Assembly: GCA_046348685.1 (NCBI GenBank)
Contig: JAXMDT010000013.1
Span: 1 to 62,170, forward strand
Length of the DNA: 62,170 nt
Direction: 5' to 3'
Source of the DNA: JAXMDT01 sp046348685
Lineage (GTDB): Bacteria > Pseudomonadota > Alphaproteobacteria > Rickettsiales > UBA998
In this document: piece after piece, positions 7,202-16,821 of the stretch
Layout of the letters: every line of letters starts with the position of its first letter
Numbering within the stretch: the first letter of the stretch is position 1
Program-made: the position numbers and the translations under genes
The notes under the pieces: model-generated
Told to the model about the DNA's origin: nothing
Seen by the model: the letters and a program-made list of their open reading frames with translations, nothing else
Database searches by the model: none

Positions 7202-8566
7202 TTATGCCATATCCATGCCGGCGCCTGCCGACTTTGCTGCTGCTGCGGCAGTCGTGGGAGCAGAGACAGATGAAACCTCCGTAACGCTTACGTTGTTATG
7301 CTGCATCGCTTTTTTAATCTGTGCGAGTGTATCGGCCCCAATAATTCCATCGAACTCGCCTCTGCTATTTCTTTTCGCGCCGACTTTTTCCTGCAACGCC
7401 TGTATCTCTTCTTTAGTCAGATCACCATCTTTTGTAATCTCTACTCCCAGTTTCTCAGCAATCGCCTCAACTGCAACATTTGTTTTTTTCGTTTTTGTAT
7501 TTTCGGTAACGACATATCCCTTATCCAGATGCTGTTCGACCGTCTTTACCGATAAGTTATCTGCTTTAGTCTGCAGCTCTGCCACTTCGACTGCCAGCGC
7601 ACCTTGAGGCACAATTTCTGCCGATGCCAGTTGAGCCACTACGGGAGCCGATGCCAGAGCTGTGCTTCCTGCAAGACGTGCTTGATCTTCGGGCTTTACA
7701 GCTTTGCCATCCGAATCCACTTCAACGGGTTTACCATCATCACCAATAACAAATGTTTTTCCTGTTTCATCACTGGCAGCTTGTACCGCGCCAGCACCGC
7801 CGCGCGTTATCTTACGGTCATACTGCATCGCGTTTCCAGCAATAATCGGGGCAATTGCCTGTCCTGCGCCTTGTTCCACTAAGGCGGCATTCAACTTTTC
7901 AACATCCGTAGCCGTGCCGGTAATAAGAATCTGACCGTTGGCACCATCATTAATGATTGCTACTTCAGAGAGTCCAGCATCGTTACGGTTTTTTTCAATT
8001 ATGTCCGCGATACGCTGCCTGGCTTCCGGCGTGGCATTGATGCTTAGAGCATATTGTCCGCCGAGACCGGCTTGCACCGGAACGCCGAGCGTCGCTTCCA
8101 GATTGCCCGCGACATTTCTAGGAAGGATGGTAGGATTCTGCTTATCTAACGTATCGTAAACAACCTGCCCGCCTTGGCGGATTGCTTCCTCGAAATCACT
8201 ATATCCATTATAGGAAACTGTCTGGATTGTTTTGTAGCTGCCGTCTGGCATTTGCTGTTGCACATCTTTATAAACCGCCGCCAAATCCCGCATTTGCTCC
8301 ATATCGATTGTCAGCTTGCCTGCTTCGTCCAGCCTGGCTATCTGATCAGGTATCTCATTATTTTTTAAACCCGCTTTTTCGTCATAGCTATTGATTGCCT
8401 CAATCACTTTTTTTGAATCCACACCTTCGGGTAACGTAATATGCATGTCCCCGTTAGTATCCACGTCAATCGCGCTTGCATCAACACGCAGCTTATTGGC
8501 TAAGGAGTCCATTATCTGCTGCTGCTCAGTTGTCGGGATATAGAGGTAATCTTTATTGGCAGGCAT
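7202..8566 (-). CDS. Unknown 454-residue protein with possible peptidoglycan-binding-like C-terminus
   Basis: SD AGAAGG precedes the ATG. No signal peptide or membrane segment is visible. The protein is acidic and Ala-rich. Two parts around residues 15-70 and 150-230 look like small alpha/beta modules (for example ILITGTATDVEKLNAALVEQ). Near 400-430 the pattern FDGIIGADTLAQIKKAM resembles the end of a PGBD-like repeat (usually DGIFGxxTxxAVxxFQ). The tail is Ala-rich low complexity. I do not recognise the family; the PGBD resemblance is weak. Confidence 0.6.
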   Translation of the reverse strand: MPANKDYLYIPTTEQQQIMDSLANKLRVDASAIDVDTNGDMHITLPEGVDSKKVIEAINSYDEKAGLKNNEIPDQIARLDEAGKLTIDMEQMRDLAAVYKDVQQQMPDGSYKTIQTVSYNGYSDFEEAIRQGGQVVYDTLDKQNPTILPRNVAGNLEATLGVPVQAGLGGQYALSINATPEARQRIADIIEKNRNDAGLSEVAIINDGANGQILITGTATDVEKLNAALVEQGAGQAIAPIIAGNAMQYDRKITRGGAGAVQAASDETGKTFVIGDDGKPVEVDSDGKAVKPEDQARLAGSTALASAPVVAQLASAEIVPQGALAVEVAELQTKADNLSVKTVEQHLDKGYVVTENTKTKKTNVAVEAIAEKLGVEITKDGDLTKEEIQALQEKVGAKRNSRGEFDGIIGADTLAQIKKAMQHNNVSVTEVSSVSAPTTAAAAAKSAGAGMDMA

Positions 8567-8652
8567 GTGCTGTACCTTCTCAGGCTAATAGTATAGCACA
8601 AAAATAGTTAATATTTTAACTAATATTTAACATCACTTTTTATATCAGATGC

Positions 8653-10440
8653 TTAGGAGGCTTTAAGTTCAGCATCCATGATCGTTTTCGAGCCTTGAGT
8701 CAGCGAGGCAAGCAATCCGACAGAGCCTGGTAAAATACGTGCATAATAGAAGCGCGCCAAATCAACCTTCTGTTTATAAAACTCTTGATCGCCTTCTTTG
8801 GCTGAAAGTTTAGCCAAAGCAATCGAAGCCTGCTCGGCCCAGATCCACGCGAAAACCACTTGTGCGAACAGGCGGAGATACTCCACGGAACCTGCCGCGG
8901 CATCGTTGGGATTGGAGAGCCCTTTCTGCGCGAGCCAAAGGGAGGCTTGCTGCAGATAGCCGACATGCTTTTCCAGCGGCTTTAAAAATTCCGCCATCTC
9001 AGGACGCGATTTATTTTCGGTGATGAAGTGGAATGCTGGATGAAAGAAAGCACGGAGGTAACGGCCAAAACGATGCGGCAGTTTGCGGCCAACCAGATCC
9101 ATCGCCTGCACGCCATTCGTGCCCTCGTAAATCATGGCAATGCGTGCATCGCGCACATATTGCTCGGCGCCATATTCCTTGATGTAGCCGTAGCCGCCGA
9201 AACATTGCATGCCGAGCGAGGACATTTCAAAACCGAGATCGGTCAGATGCGCTTTAACAATCGGCGTGATCAGCTGCACGAAGTCGTCAGCTGCTTCACG
9301 CACGGCAGCATCCGGATGGCGATGCGCGATATCGTGCTTGAGCGCGGTGAGCATCACGAGCGCCCTGCCCGCCTCCGCATTGGCGCGCTGCGTCAGCAGC
9401 ATCTTGCGCACATCAGGATGGACGAGAATTGGATCGGCTGGTTTTTCGGGCTGCTTCGCACCGGTAAGCGCTCGCCCTTGCAGGCGCTCATTCGCGTAAG
9501 CAAGCGCATTCTGATAAGCGACCTCTACTAAGCCAAGGCCTTGTACGCCGACATAGATTCGCGCCGCATTCATCATGGCAAACATCGCTGGCAGGCCGCG
9601 ATGCGGCTCGCCGATAAGATAACCGAGCGCGCCGTCATAATTGATGACGCAGGTAGAGGAGCCATGGATGCCCATCTTATGCTCGATACCTGCGCAGTGC
9701 ACCGCATTACGCTCACCAAGCGAGCCGTCTTCCTTGACGTTGAGTTTAGAAACGAGAAAGAGCGAAATCCCACGCGATCCTTTCGGTGCATCGGGTAATT
9801 TCGCCAGCACAAGATGAACGATGTTCTCGGTCAGATCCTGCTCACCCGATGAGATGAAAATCTTATTTCCCGTGATTTTATAGGTGCCATCGCCGACTGG
9901 CTCTGCCTTCGTGCGGATGAGACCGAGGTCGGTGCCCGCTTGCGGTTCGGTGAGGCACATAACGCCTGCCCATTCGCCCGAAACAAGCTTTGGCATGAAG
10001 CGGGGTTTCAACTCCGCTGGGCAGTATTTTTCCATGAGGTTGTAGGCACTGTGCGAAAGGCCTGGCGTCAGGCCAAAGGAAAGATTCGCCGAGCAGATCA
10101 TTTCCGTGATCGGCATATTCAGCACTTCCGGCAGTCCCTGCCCACCCCATTCGGTATTGCAGGTGAAAGACGGCCAGCCGCCGCCGACATACTGCGCGTA
10201 AGCTTCCTTGAAACCCTTCGGCATGCGCACGGTACCGTTTTCATAAGTGCAGCCTTCGGCATCGCCGGATTGGTTGATGGGAAAAAGGATATTCTCGCAA
10301 AACTTCGCGCCTTCTTCGAGCAGCGGCATGGCGAGTGCTTCGCTATCGGCAAAGCCAGGCAAGTCGTTATACTGGGAAAGCTTCAGATAATCCTTGATGA
10401 TGAATTCGAAATCTTTCAGCGGTGCTTTATACGTCGGCAT
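8653..10440 (-). CDS. Acyl-CoA dehydrogenase, large (DmdC/FadE-like) type
   Basis: 595 residues, typical of the longer acyl-CoA dehydrogenases with an extra C-terminal domain. Order: N-terminal helical domain, FAD-binding middle domain (MCLTEPQAGTDLGLIRTKA, then ITGNKIFISSGEQD), C-terminal helical domain with the catalytic Glu motif MIYEGTNGVQAMDLVGRK (about residue 430), then the family extension. It catalyses the first, FAD-dependent step of fatty acyl-CoA beta-oxidation; members include methylmercaptopropionyl-CoA dehydrogenases, so the substrate is open. It belongs with fadN-like, thiolase and ligase genes at 13.1-20.7 kb on the same strand. Confidence 0.92.
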   Translation of the reverse strand: MPTYKAPLKDFEFIIKDYLKLSQYNDLPGFADSEALAMPLLEEGAKFCENILFPINQSGDAEGCTYENGTVRMPKGFKEAYAQYVGGGWPSFTCNTEWGGQGLPEVLNMPITEMICSANLSFGLTPGLSHSAYNLMEKYCPAELKPRFMPKLVSGEWAGVMCLTEPQAGTDLGLIRTKAEPVGDGTYKITGNKIFISSGEQDLTENIVHLVLAKLPDAPKGSRGISLFLVSKLNVKEDGSLGERNAVHCAGIEHKMGIHGSSTCVINYDGALGYLIGEPHRGLPAMFAMMNAARIYVGVQGLGLVEVAYQNALAYANERLQGRALTGAKQPEKPADPILVHPDVRKMLLTQRANAEAGRALVMLTALKHDIAHRHPDAAVREAADDFVQLITPIVKAHLTDLGFEMSSLGMQCFGGYGYIKEYGAEQYVRDARIAMIYEGTNGVQAMDLVGRKLPHRFGRYLRAFFHPAFHFITENKSRPEMAEFLKPLEKHVGYLQQASLWLAQKGLSNPNDAAAGSVEYLRLFAQVVFAWIWAEQASIALAKLSAKEGDQEFYKQKVDLARFYYARILPGSVGLLASLTQGSKTIMDAELKAS

Positions 10441-10482
10441 GCAGATACTCCCTCTCTGACAAGTATAGCACGAAAAGGTAAC

Positions 10483-11751
10483 TTATTCATGAAATTCTTC
10501 GAGGTCAGGGATACGGGTGAAGGCGATTTTAGTGCCTGAAAACGCGTGGACTTTCTGCGGGGTAAAGCCCATGACGATGGTGTCGCGGCCATACTTGCCG
10601 TTGAGCCTGTCCATCGCGGCGGAAAGGCGATTGGCAGCCTGAGCGCGATAGAGTGCCCGTGGCGTCGGAGATTTGTCAAAGAGCGTCGGCTGCTGGGCCA
10701 CTTTAGGTTCAACCAGACTAAGAAACGTCACGGACACTTTTTTAATCCGGGTAAATTTATGCTGCGTTACCAGCGCTTGCCATAATACAATCAGATGCCG
10801 CATCAGCGCCGGGTTATCGGAGACCGGCGAGAAACGCATCTCAACGGAAAGCCGCGGCCCGTTCTCAACGCGCACGCTCAGCACCATATAATTCGTCAGC
10901 ATGTTCATGCGGCGCAAGCGGCTTGCCGCTTTCAGCAAAAGCCGCTGCGCGACATGCCAGGCTTCCGGCGCCGGGCGGAGTTCAGGAGCCAGCACATGCG
11001 AATGACCGATGCTGCGTTTTTCAGTAGCGAACGGCGCCAACTCGACGCCGCGCATCTTGTACCAGAACCGCTCGCCTTCGACGCTGCCCCATATGGCGCG
11101 CATCTGTTTCGGCGCGAGCCGCATGAAGGTGTCGATATCGCCAATGCCGGCGCGCAGCAGACGGCGATGCATATTGTAGCCGATCCCGGGCAAGTCGATC
11201 AGCGAGATATGCGCCAGACGCTCGCGCACCGCTTCCGGCGGCAATATAACGAGGCCATCCGGCTTTTGCAGGTTGGTCGCAACTTTGGCGAGGTAGCGAT
11301 TGGTGGAAAGGCCGATAGAGCAGCGGACATATCTACCGATTTCCGGATTTTCGGCAAGCCCGCGTTTGATCTGCTTGGCCAGCGCAATGCCGCCCTCTTC
11401 TGTGCACTCCTTTCCTTGAAGCTCACACGACATTTCATCGATCGAATGGATGGCGGAGACCGGAATATGCTTGTCGATCTCGTCAAGAATCTTGTTGTGA
11501 TACTCGACATAATGCTTGTGATCCGCTTCGACGCAGATAAGGCCCGGGCATTTTTTCTTCGCCTCCCACACCGGTGTTCCCGTCTTGATGCCGTACGCTT
11601 TGGCTTCGTAGCTGGCTGCAATGGCGCATGTGGCGTCCGACATCACCGGCACGATGGCCACCGGTTTGCCGCGTAACTCCGGCATACGCTGCTGCTCCAC
11701 GCTCGCAAAGTACGAGTTGAAATCGAGGAACAGGTATTTCAGTGGGGACAT
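10483..11751 (-). CDS. Y-family DNA polymerase (DinB/UmuC-like)
   Basis: 422 residues. Catalytic core: the LDFNSYFASVEQ motif with the first Asp (residue 10), and the HSIDEMSCEL motif with Asp-Glu near 104-105. Helix-hairpin-helix LIDLPGIGYNMHRRL around 190-205, then the little-finger domain. Such polymerases copy past DNA lesions. It lacks the C-terminal clamp-binding tail I would expect in UmuC-type DUF4113 proteins, although QPTLFDKSP near 370 resembles a beta-clamp binding motif. No SOS box was identified upstream. Neighbours are unrelated metabolic genes. Confidence 0.88.
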   Translation of the reverse strand: MSPLKYLFLDFNSYFASVEQQRMPELRGKPVAIVPVMSDATCAIAASYEAKAYGIKTGTPVWEAKKKCPGLICVEADHKHYVEYHNKILDEIDKHIPVSAIHSIDEMSCELQGKECTEEGGIALAKQIKRGLAENPEIGRYVRCSIGLSTNRYLAKVATNLQKPDGLVILPPEAVRERLAHISLIDLPGIGYNMHRRLLRAGIGDIDTFMRLAPKQMRAIWGSVEGERFWYKMRGVELAPFATEKRSIGHSHVLAPELRPAPEAWHVAQRLLLKAASRLRRMNMLTNYMVLSVRVENGPRLSVEMRFSPVSDNPALMRHLIVLWQALVTQHKFTRIKKVSVTFLSLVEPKVAQQPTLFDKSPTPRALYRAQAANRLSAAMDRLNGKYGRDTIVMGFTPQKVHAFSGTKIAFTRIPDLEEFHE

Positions 11752-11810
11752 GCATAATGCATACTACATTTGCATCACGTGCAAAAGATGGTTGATGAGC
11801 GTAAACCATG

Positions 11811-11840
11811 AAAAAAGGCGCGGTTTTAATTCCGCGCCTT
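11811..11840 (-). terminator. Rho-independent terminator after a small ORF
   Basis: AAGGCGCGG (11815-11823) pairs with CCGCGCCTT (11832-11840) around an 8-nt loop; six A at 11811-11816 become a T6 run on the minus strand. It lies downstream of the 38-codon ORF at 11906-12022 and just upstream of the Y-polymerase gene, so it should end a short minus-strand transcript. No gene lies on the plus strand here. Confidence 0.85.
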
Positions 11841-11905
11841 ATTCCATTTTGTTATGTGCAAAAATATATGTTTGGTGCTTGTTTGCCGAGAGAGTTTGTT
11901 ATTAT

Positions 11906-12022
11906 TTAGGCGTATTGCACAGAGCGATATGGCCTAACCGTCTTTGACTCAGGCACTTGACCCAAGAAACCATAAACCGGTCTTCCTGACGGATTTAATC
12001 TGTAGCGTTTCATGATCGTCAT
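11906..12022 (-). CDS. Candidate small protein, 38 residues
   Basis: ATG is preceded on the minus strand by GGAAGGAGAGAGTT, a very good Shine-Dalgarno. The product starts MTIMKRYRLNPSGRPVYG, continues through FLGQVPESK and ends in YRSVQYA; it is basic, with five Arg and two Lys. A strong terminator follows 65 bp after the stop. This is the only coding signal in the otherwise empty 11752-12207 stretch; the rest of that gap (12023-12207) shows nothing more than AT-rich DNA and the start region of the desaturase gene. No family recognised; could also be a leader peptide or part of an sRNA. Confidence 0.5.
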   Translation of the reverse strand: MTIMKRYRLNPSGRPVYGFLGQVPESKTVRPYRSVQYA

Positions 12023-12207
12023 AACTCTCTCCTTCCTGGTAACTTCACGTTAGATCAAGATTGAATAAAAATACTATTAGGAAAAATCATAAGTGCATAA
12101 AAATGCATGTGCATAATTATTTTAAATCACGGCAGCAATAGTCTTTTTATACGTCGCCGGTATTCGCCACCCAGACTTTTTACGGTCAGTTTGATTGTTA
12201 TCGTTGG

Positions 12208-13101
12208 ATGCATGCGGCCATCCCTACATCGTTAAATTTAGCCCTGACGCGATTGGTATTGACCTCGATCGGCTTTCTGCTTTTCGCGCTTCCGATATTA
12301 CTGTCTTTTTCGCCTTGGTGGAGCCTGATTCTCGTACCGGCGGTATGGTTGTTTCTTATCAACTGGTCATTGATCCATGAGGCCATCCACCGCAACCTGC
12401 ATCCGGATCGCGAGAAAAATGAAAGCCTGGGCCGCTGGCTCTCTATCGCCATGGGCGCTTCTTACGATGTGCTTCGTTTCGGTCACCTGACGCACCATCA
12501 GTTGAACCGCGATTGGCAAGGTGAGATCGTTGGGAAAAGCAGCTTAAAGTCTTTGTTTCATTATTACTGGACATTGCTGGGAGGCCTGTATTGGACAGAA
12601 GTTTTCACCACCTTCCTTATGGCCGTAATGCCAGCCAAATATTGCCCTGCGCTGGCCGGCGCGATGATGCCGAATCATCCGCACGTCGTGGAAAATGGCG
12701 TCCGCACCTTCATTACCAAAGGCCGCCTGGCAAAAGTGCGCACCGATGCGCTGGTTATTGCATTAGTTTATTTTGGCACGGTCGCCGTTTACAGTCAGCA
12801 CCTTATCGTACTGATTGCATTACTTACACTGCGCGCTCTTATCATATCGTTCTTTGATAATCTGTACCATTACGATACGCCTGCCGATAACAGCAATGCA
12901 GGGAAAGTGCTGGGACTGCCCGTGTGGATGGAACCAGCACTGCTCTATGGAAACTACCATGGCACACACCACCGTAATCCTAAATTACCATGGAACCAGC
13001 TAAAGGCAGAGCATCATCAAAAAAGACAGATTGCAGACGGTGAATTTATCGAGCATGCACTTATGCAATTTAAAGGGCCTATCTGTTTTCAAAACCGTTA
13101 A
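12208..13101 (+). CDS. Membrane fatty-acid desaturase family protein
   Basis: 297 residues with hydrophobic segments near 15-50, 115-140 and 185-215. Three histidine clusters of membrane di-iron desaturases are present: HEAIH (about 55), HLTHH (about 95) and YHGTHH (about 255), the last followed by RNPKLPW. It would introduce a double bond or hydroxyl into a lipid acyl chain or related substrate (the superfamily includes carotenoid enzymes). No strong SD is visible before the ATG at 12208. Ends 4 bp from the convergent fadN-like gene. Confidence 0.85.
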   Translation: MHAAIPTSLNLALTRLVLTSIGFLLFALPILLSFSPWWSLILVPAVWLFLINWSLIHEAIHRNLHPDREKNESLGRWLSIAMGASYDVLRFGHLTHHQLNRDWQGEIVGKSSLKSLFHYYWTLLGGLYWTEVFTTFLMAVMPAKYCPALAGAMMPNHPHVVENGVRTFITKGRLAKVRTDALVIALVYFGTVAVYSQHLIVLIALLTLRALIISFFDNLYHYDTPADNSNAGKVLGLPVWMEPALLYGNYHGTHHRNPKLPWNQLKAEHHQKRQIADGEFIEHALMQFKGPICFQNR

Positions 13102-13105
13102 TTGA

Positions 13106-15493
13106 TTAGTTTCTAAGCGGCTTGCTGGTTTCCAACATATGTTCAATGCGGTCCATGGTCGGCTTGGTTTTGACCAGATCCATGAAGGCATCGTGCTCGA
13201 GATCGAGGATATTCTGCTCGGTCATTTCCTGCGTGATGTCCGTGTAACCGCCGGTAAGAACAGTTGCCAGGTGCTCGCCGATTACCGCATCATGCGGCGT
13301 GGCTTTGCCCTGTGCCTTGAAATTATCAAGCGCCATCATCAGCGCCGCCTTGCCGCTTGCGCCCGGCAAGCGAATGGTGAACGCCTCCGGCGGCGCGTAA
13401 TTTTCTGCAAGCTTCAGGCAAAGCGCCTTGGCATCCGCCAGCACGCGGCGCCGGTTCATGGTGATGCGCGACTTACTGTTCAGGATCAGCATGTCCTGCG
13501 CTTCCTGCGCCGAGCCAGCCACTTTTGCCATGGCGATATATTCAAACGCTTTGGAAACGGTCGGCATCGGCCCTTGCGCCATCAACGCATCGGGTTTTTT
13601 GCCTGCCATTACCTGCTGCTTCACATGGCTGGCAAGTGCGGCATGGCGGAAGAGCATTTCCTTGCAGCCGCCCCAACCCGGAATTACGCCTACACCTGCT
13701 TCAACGAGACCGGGATAGGATTCCATGTGTGCGTTGATCGCATCGGCATGGAGATTTAGCTCACAGCCGCCGCCAAATGCCATGCCAGCAAGTCCAGTCA
13801 CCACTGGAAAGGGTGCATATTTAAGACCCATAAAAGCATTTTGACCCTGTCTGATGACATCGGAAAGCATTGGATATGCACCGAGATTCAGGAGATACAT
13901 GAAAAAGCCTAAATTAGCGCCGAAGGAGAAATGCTCAGCGTCGGTGCCGATGATCATGCCTTTGAAATCTTTTTTCACGATCTCGGTTGCCTTAGCGATC
14001 ATGGCAAGCGATTCATTGTCGAACGTATTCATCTTAGAGGTCATTTCGAGGCAGACAATGCCATCGCCGATATCCCACAAACGGGCGGATGCGTTTTTGT
14101 CGATCGGTTTTGCGCCGCGTGTTTTTTCTTTCAGCAGCCACGCACCTTCCGGAACCGGCACTGGTTTATACTCACCGCTTAAAGTCAAATAGGAAAGCGA
14201 TGTGCCGTCTTCTTTGTAGAATGTTTTCCCCGCCGCCACTTTTAAAAGTTCCGGCACCGGCAAACCTTCCATCGCGCATGCTTCCGCCAGGACATCTGCA
14301 CCGGTTTTACCAGGTCCGGCCAAGCGGTCGATTAATTCAAACGGTCCGTATTTCCAGGCATAGCCAAGGCGCATTGCCGCATCGATATTCAAAATATCAT
14401 CAGAGATTTCCGGCACGAGCGAGGCTGCGTAATGCAGCGTGTGTGTTAGGACTTTGCGTGCATACGTGCCGCCAATATCTTTCGCCATTACAAGGCCGAT
14501 GAGACCGCCTTTTGCCGCATCAACGGACGTGAGCGTCGATTTTTTTTCTTTGGCATATTCGCCGGTTTTAAGGTTGATGGCTTCTTTGGTTTTCTTGCCG
14601 CCGTCTTTGTTCATGCGGTAGAAACCGCCTTTACCTTTACGTCCCGTATACCCTTCCGAAATCATCTTCTTGATGAGTTCCGGCTCCTGGTAGAGCGTGC
14701 GAAAACGGTCGTTCTCGGGTAGTGTTGCCAGCATGGATTTGGCGATATGCGGCATCAGATCGATGCCAATAAGATCAAACAATCCGAATACGCCGGTCTT
14801 TGGAATGCCGACCGGTTTGCTCATCACCGCATCCGCATCCTCGACGGAAATACCTAATTCGATAGCCTGCAGCAAACCCTGCATCAACCAGAACACACCA
14901 ATGCGATTACCGAGGAAGCCCGGCGTATCCTTGCAGAGAACCACGCCTTTGCCGAGCGCGATATCCGCAAAATGCGACATGGCTTTGACGATCGCCGGAT
15001 CGCAATCCTTGCCGCCCGTCACTTCTAGCAGCTGCAGGAAACGTGGCGGATTGAAAAAATGCGTAATCAGAAAACGCTTTTTCAATTCATCCGGCACGCC
15101 TTTTTCCAGTTCATGCAAAGGAATGGTGGAAGTATTTGACGAAAGCACCGCTTCTTTTTTCAGGTATGGCGCAATCTTTTTATAGAGATCGTGTTTGACC
15201 CTGAGATCTTCGAGAACGACTTCGACAACCCAATCACAATCTTTCAGTTTGTCCAGGTCATCTTCGAGATTGCCGGGTGTGATGCGCTTCGCGTTATTCT
15301 TGTGCGTGAACCCGGAAGGATTGGCTTTCAATTGTTTTTCAATCGCGCCCCTGGTGAGCATGGAGCGGTCCTTGGCGTCTTTTGGAACGATATCGAGCAG
15401 CACGACATCAAGTCCGCTGTTTGCCAGAAGCGCCGCGATGCCAGACCCCATGACGCCGGAGCCAATCACCGCTGCTTTTTTAATCTCGTTCAT
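13106..15493 (-). CDS. 3-hydroxyacyl-CoA dehydrogenase/enoyl-CoA hydratase fusion (FadN type)
   Basis: 795 residues. The dehydrogenase comes first: Rossmann motif VIGSGVMGSGIAALLANSG near residue 10, SSNTSTIPLHEL, and a helical C-terminal part (HFFNPPRFLQLLEV, then DTPGFLGNRIG). The hydratase/crotonase module follows around 490-720 (TGLAGMAFGGGCELNLHAD). This order is that of Bacillus FadN and many alphaproteobacterial enzymes, reversed relative to E. coli FadB. It catalyses hydration and NAD-dependent oxidation in beta-oxidation, next to thiolase and acyl-CoA ligase genes on the same strand. Confidence 0.93.
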   Translation of the reverse strand: MNEIKKAAVIGSGVMGSGIAALLANSGLDVVLLDIVPKDAKDRSMLTRGAIEKQLKANPSGFTHKNNAKRITPGNLEDDLDKLKDCDWVVEVVLEDLRVKHDLYKKIAPYLKKEAVLSSNTSTIPLHELEKGVPDELKKRFLITHFFNPPRFLQLLEVTGGKDCDPAIVKAMSHFADIALGKGVVLCKDTPGFLGNRIGVFWLMQGLLQAIELGISVEDADAVMSKPVGIPKTGVFGLFDLIGIDLMPHIAKSMLATLPENDRFRTLYQEPELIKKMISEGYTGRKGKGGFYRMNKDGGKKTKEAINLKTGEYAKEKKSTLTSVDAAKGGLIGLVMAKDIGGTYARKVLTHTLHYAASLVPEISDDILNIDAAMRLGYAWKYGPFELIDRLAGPGKTGADVLAEACAMEGLPVPELLKVAAGKTFYKEDGTSLSYLTLSGEYKPVPVPEGAWLLKEKTRGAKPIDKNASARLWDIGDGIVCLEMTSKMNTFDNESLAMIAKATEIVKKDFKGMIIGTDAEHFSFGANLGFFMYLLNLGAYPMLSDVIRQGQNAFMGLKYAPFPVVTGLAGMAFGGGCELNLHADAINAHMESYPGLVEAGVGVIPGWGGCKEMLFRHAALASHVKQQVMAGKKPDALMAQGPMPTVSKAFEYIAMAKVAGSAQEAQDMLILNSKSRITMNRRRVLADAKALCLKLAENYAPPEAFTIRLPGASGKAALMMALDNFKAQGKATPHDAVIGEHLATVLTGGYTDITQEMTEQNILDLEHDAFMDLVKTKPTMDRIEHMLETSKPLRN

Positions 15494-15538
15494 GCCACAT
15501 CCTTTGCTGCACTATACTAACCGATCTTGAATATAGTA

Positions 15539-16276
15539 TTAATAAATAATCCGATAAGGGGGCAATCCTTTTGGCGGATGACCATCATTGAACGTGGTAT
15601 AGCCCTCTGGAACCGTGTCCGTAAAGACGCCAGGATGGTCTGTATATCCTTCCGGACAACGGCTTTTGCTTTTGACATCGAGAGACACTAAATTGCCTTT
15701 TGGCGCAGCGTGGTCAGAATAATCAGGAATAGAGACCGGTGTTGGTTCTTCATAACCTTGGCTGTCATCATTTTGAGTTTCTGCCGAGATGCAGGTATAG
15801 GCATCTGTGTTTTTTAGCTCTGCCGCAATGTCCTGCATTAATGATTCTTCCGGGAATTCTATGGGTGGATTGGTTGCGTGCGTAATTGGAAAACTTTCAA
15901 CTCCCTGTTCTTCGTATCCATCCAGGCAGCGCCTGAATTCTCTCTCTGCAAGTAGATTGGCTTCAAATGCCGCGAGGTTATTTTGTTCGATGTTGAATTG
16001 ACGTGAATCCTGCAGCCATTTCTTTGAGCACACACGCACATCGACCCGTACCAGATCATCCGGTGATGGAATCGCAGGAGGATAACCTGCCGGACTTTCC
16101 GCCTCCACAAGAGCTGCGTTAATCTGCCTGGCAACCTCCGCATTTTTGCGCTGCGCTTTTTCGACGGCAGAGTCTGCAAACCTTGTCCCCAAAACATCGG
16201 CTATATATGTCAAAGTGGCTGTGATCGCTGCAGCAAGGAGGAGCATGGTTATTGTGTACGGTTTTTTGCTTTGCAT
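15539..16276 (-). CDS. Unknown protein with one N-terminal membrane helix
   Basis: 245 residues. Hydrophobic helix at ~9-28 (TITMLLLAAAITATLTYIA) followed by a charged helical stretch, so a signal anchor with a periplasmic body. The rest is acidic and Pro-rich with several Cys (RVCSKKW, FRRCLDGY, YTCISAE, SRCPEGYTD), perhaps forming disulfides. The terminal part has a PEGYT sequence twice. No family recognised. Confidence 0.6.
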   Translation of the reverse strand: MQSKKPYTITMLLLAAAITATLTYIADVLGTRFADSAVEKAQRKNAEVARQINAALVEAESPAGYPPAIPSPDDLVRVDVRVCSKKWLQDSRQFNIEQNNLAAFEANLLAEREFRRCLDGYEEQGVESFPITHATNPPIEFPEESLMQDIAAELKNTDAYTCISAETQNDDSQGYEEPTPVSIPDYSDHAAPKGNLVSLDVKSKSRCPEGYTDHPGVFTDTVPEGYTTFNDGHPPKGLPPYRIIY

Positions 16277-16423
16277 GACCTTGCGCTTAACTCTGAGCGA
16301 TTAGCATAGCAGATTCAGTAGGTAAAGATAACCTTTAAATCCTGAAGGTTTATGCGGTTCTTACAAAATGTCGCGGCCTTCCGGCTGGGATTTTGAGGAG
16401 CATCCAACTACATATTTAAAGAT

Positions 16424-16813
16424 ATGATGTTGCAATTAAATCCACCGATTCCTTTAAAAACCCCAAAAGGCGATGCCTGGGCGACTGCACTGATCGATTA
16501 CGGCCCGCAGTGGGATTTACTTTGGGTCACTTTTATCGAAAAAACAGGTGAATGCTGGACATTTCGTAACCCTGAAGTTCGCCAAGGTAAAAATTATACA
16601 TTCGCTCATCCCGAACCCACGCCAATTAAATCACGCGATAAAGTAGCAAAAGCGCCGCTGGCGCTTGAGCATGCTAATAAAAAAGAAGATCCATCCATCA
16701 ACGTCGATTTTTCAGCCATACCAAATTTTACAAAGAACGGTCACGCTGCAAACGGCCACGCAAACGGCGTATCCAATAGTCGTAATAACGGCAGTAACGG
16801 CAGTATTTATTAA
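16424..16813 (+). CDS. Unknown 129-residue protein
   Basis: N-terminal half (LKTPKGDAWATALIDYGPQW, then WVTFIEKTGECWTFRNPEVR) looks like a small beta-rich domain that packs aromatic residues; similar short proteins carry a KGxAxxLIDYGxE pattern. The C-terminal third is Asn/Gly/His-rich low complexity (NGHAANGHANG). Converges with the gene at 16822. No function assigned. Confidence 0.55.
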   Translation: MMLQLNPPIPLKTPKGDAWATALIDYGPQWDLLWVTFIEKTGECWTFRNPEVRQGKNYTFAHPEPTPIKSRDKVAKAPLALEHANKKEDPSINVDFSAIPNFTKNGHAANGHANGVSNSRNNGSNGSIY

Positions 16814-16821
16814 ACTAGAAT

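Noticed and set aside
10572..10585. 14-base match between CRISPR spacer 5-34 and the Y-polymerase gene
   Set aside because: Only 14 of 30 bases match and flanking bases differ; in ~62 kb on two strands with biased codon use this can be chance, so it is not evidence for self-targeting.
10795..11676. Open frame of 293 codons opposite the Y-polymerase gene
   Set aside because: It is antisense to a gene with clear catalytic motifs, has composition of a mirrored frame and no SD; a shadow.
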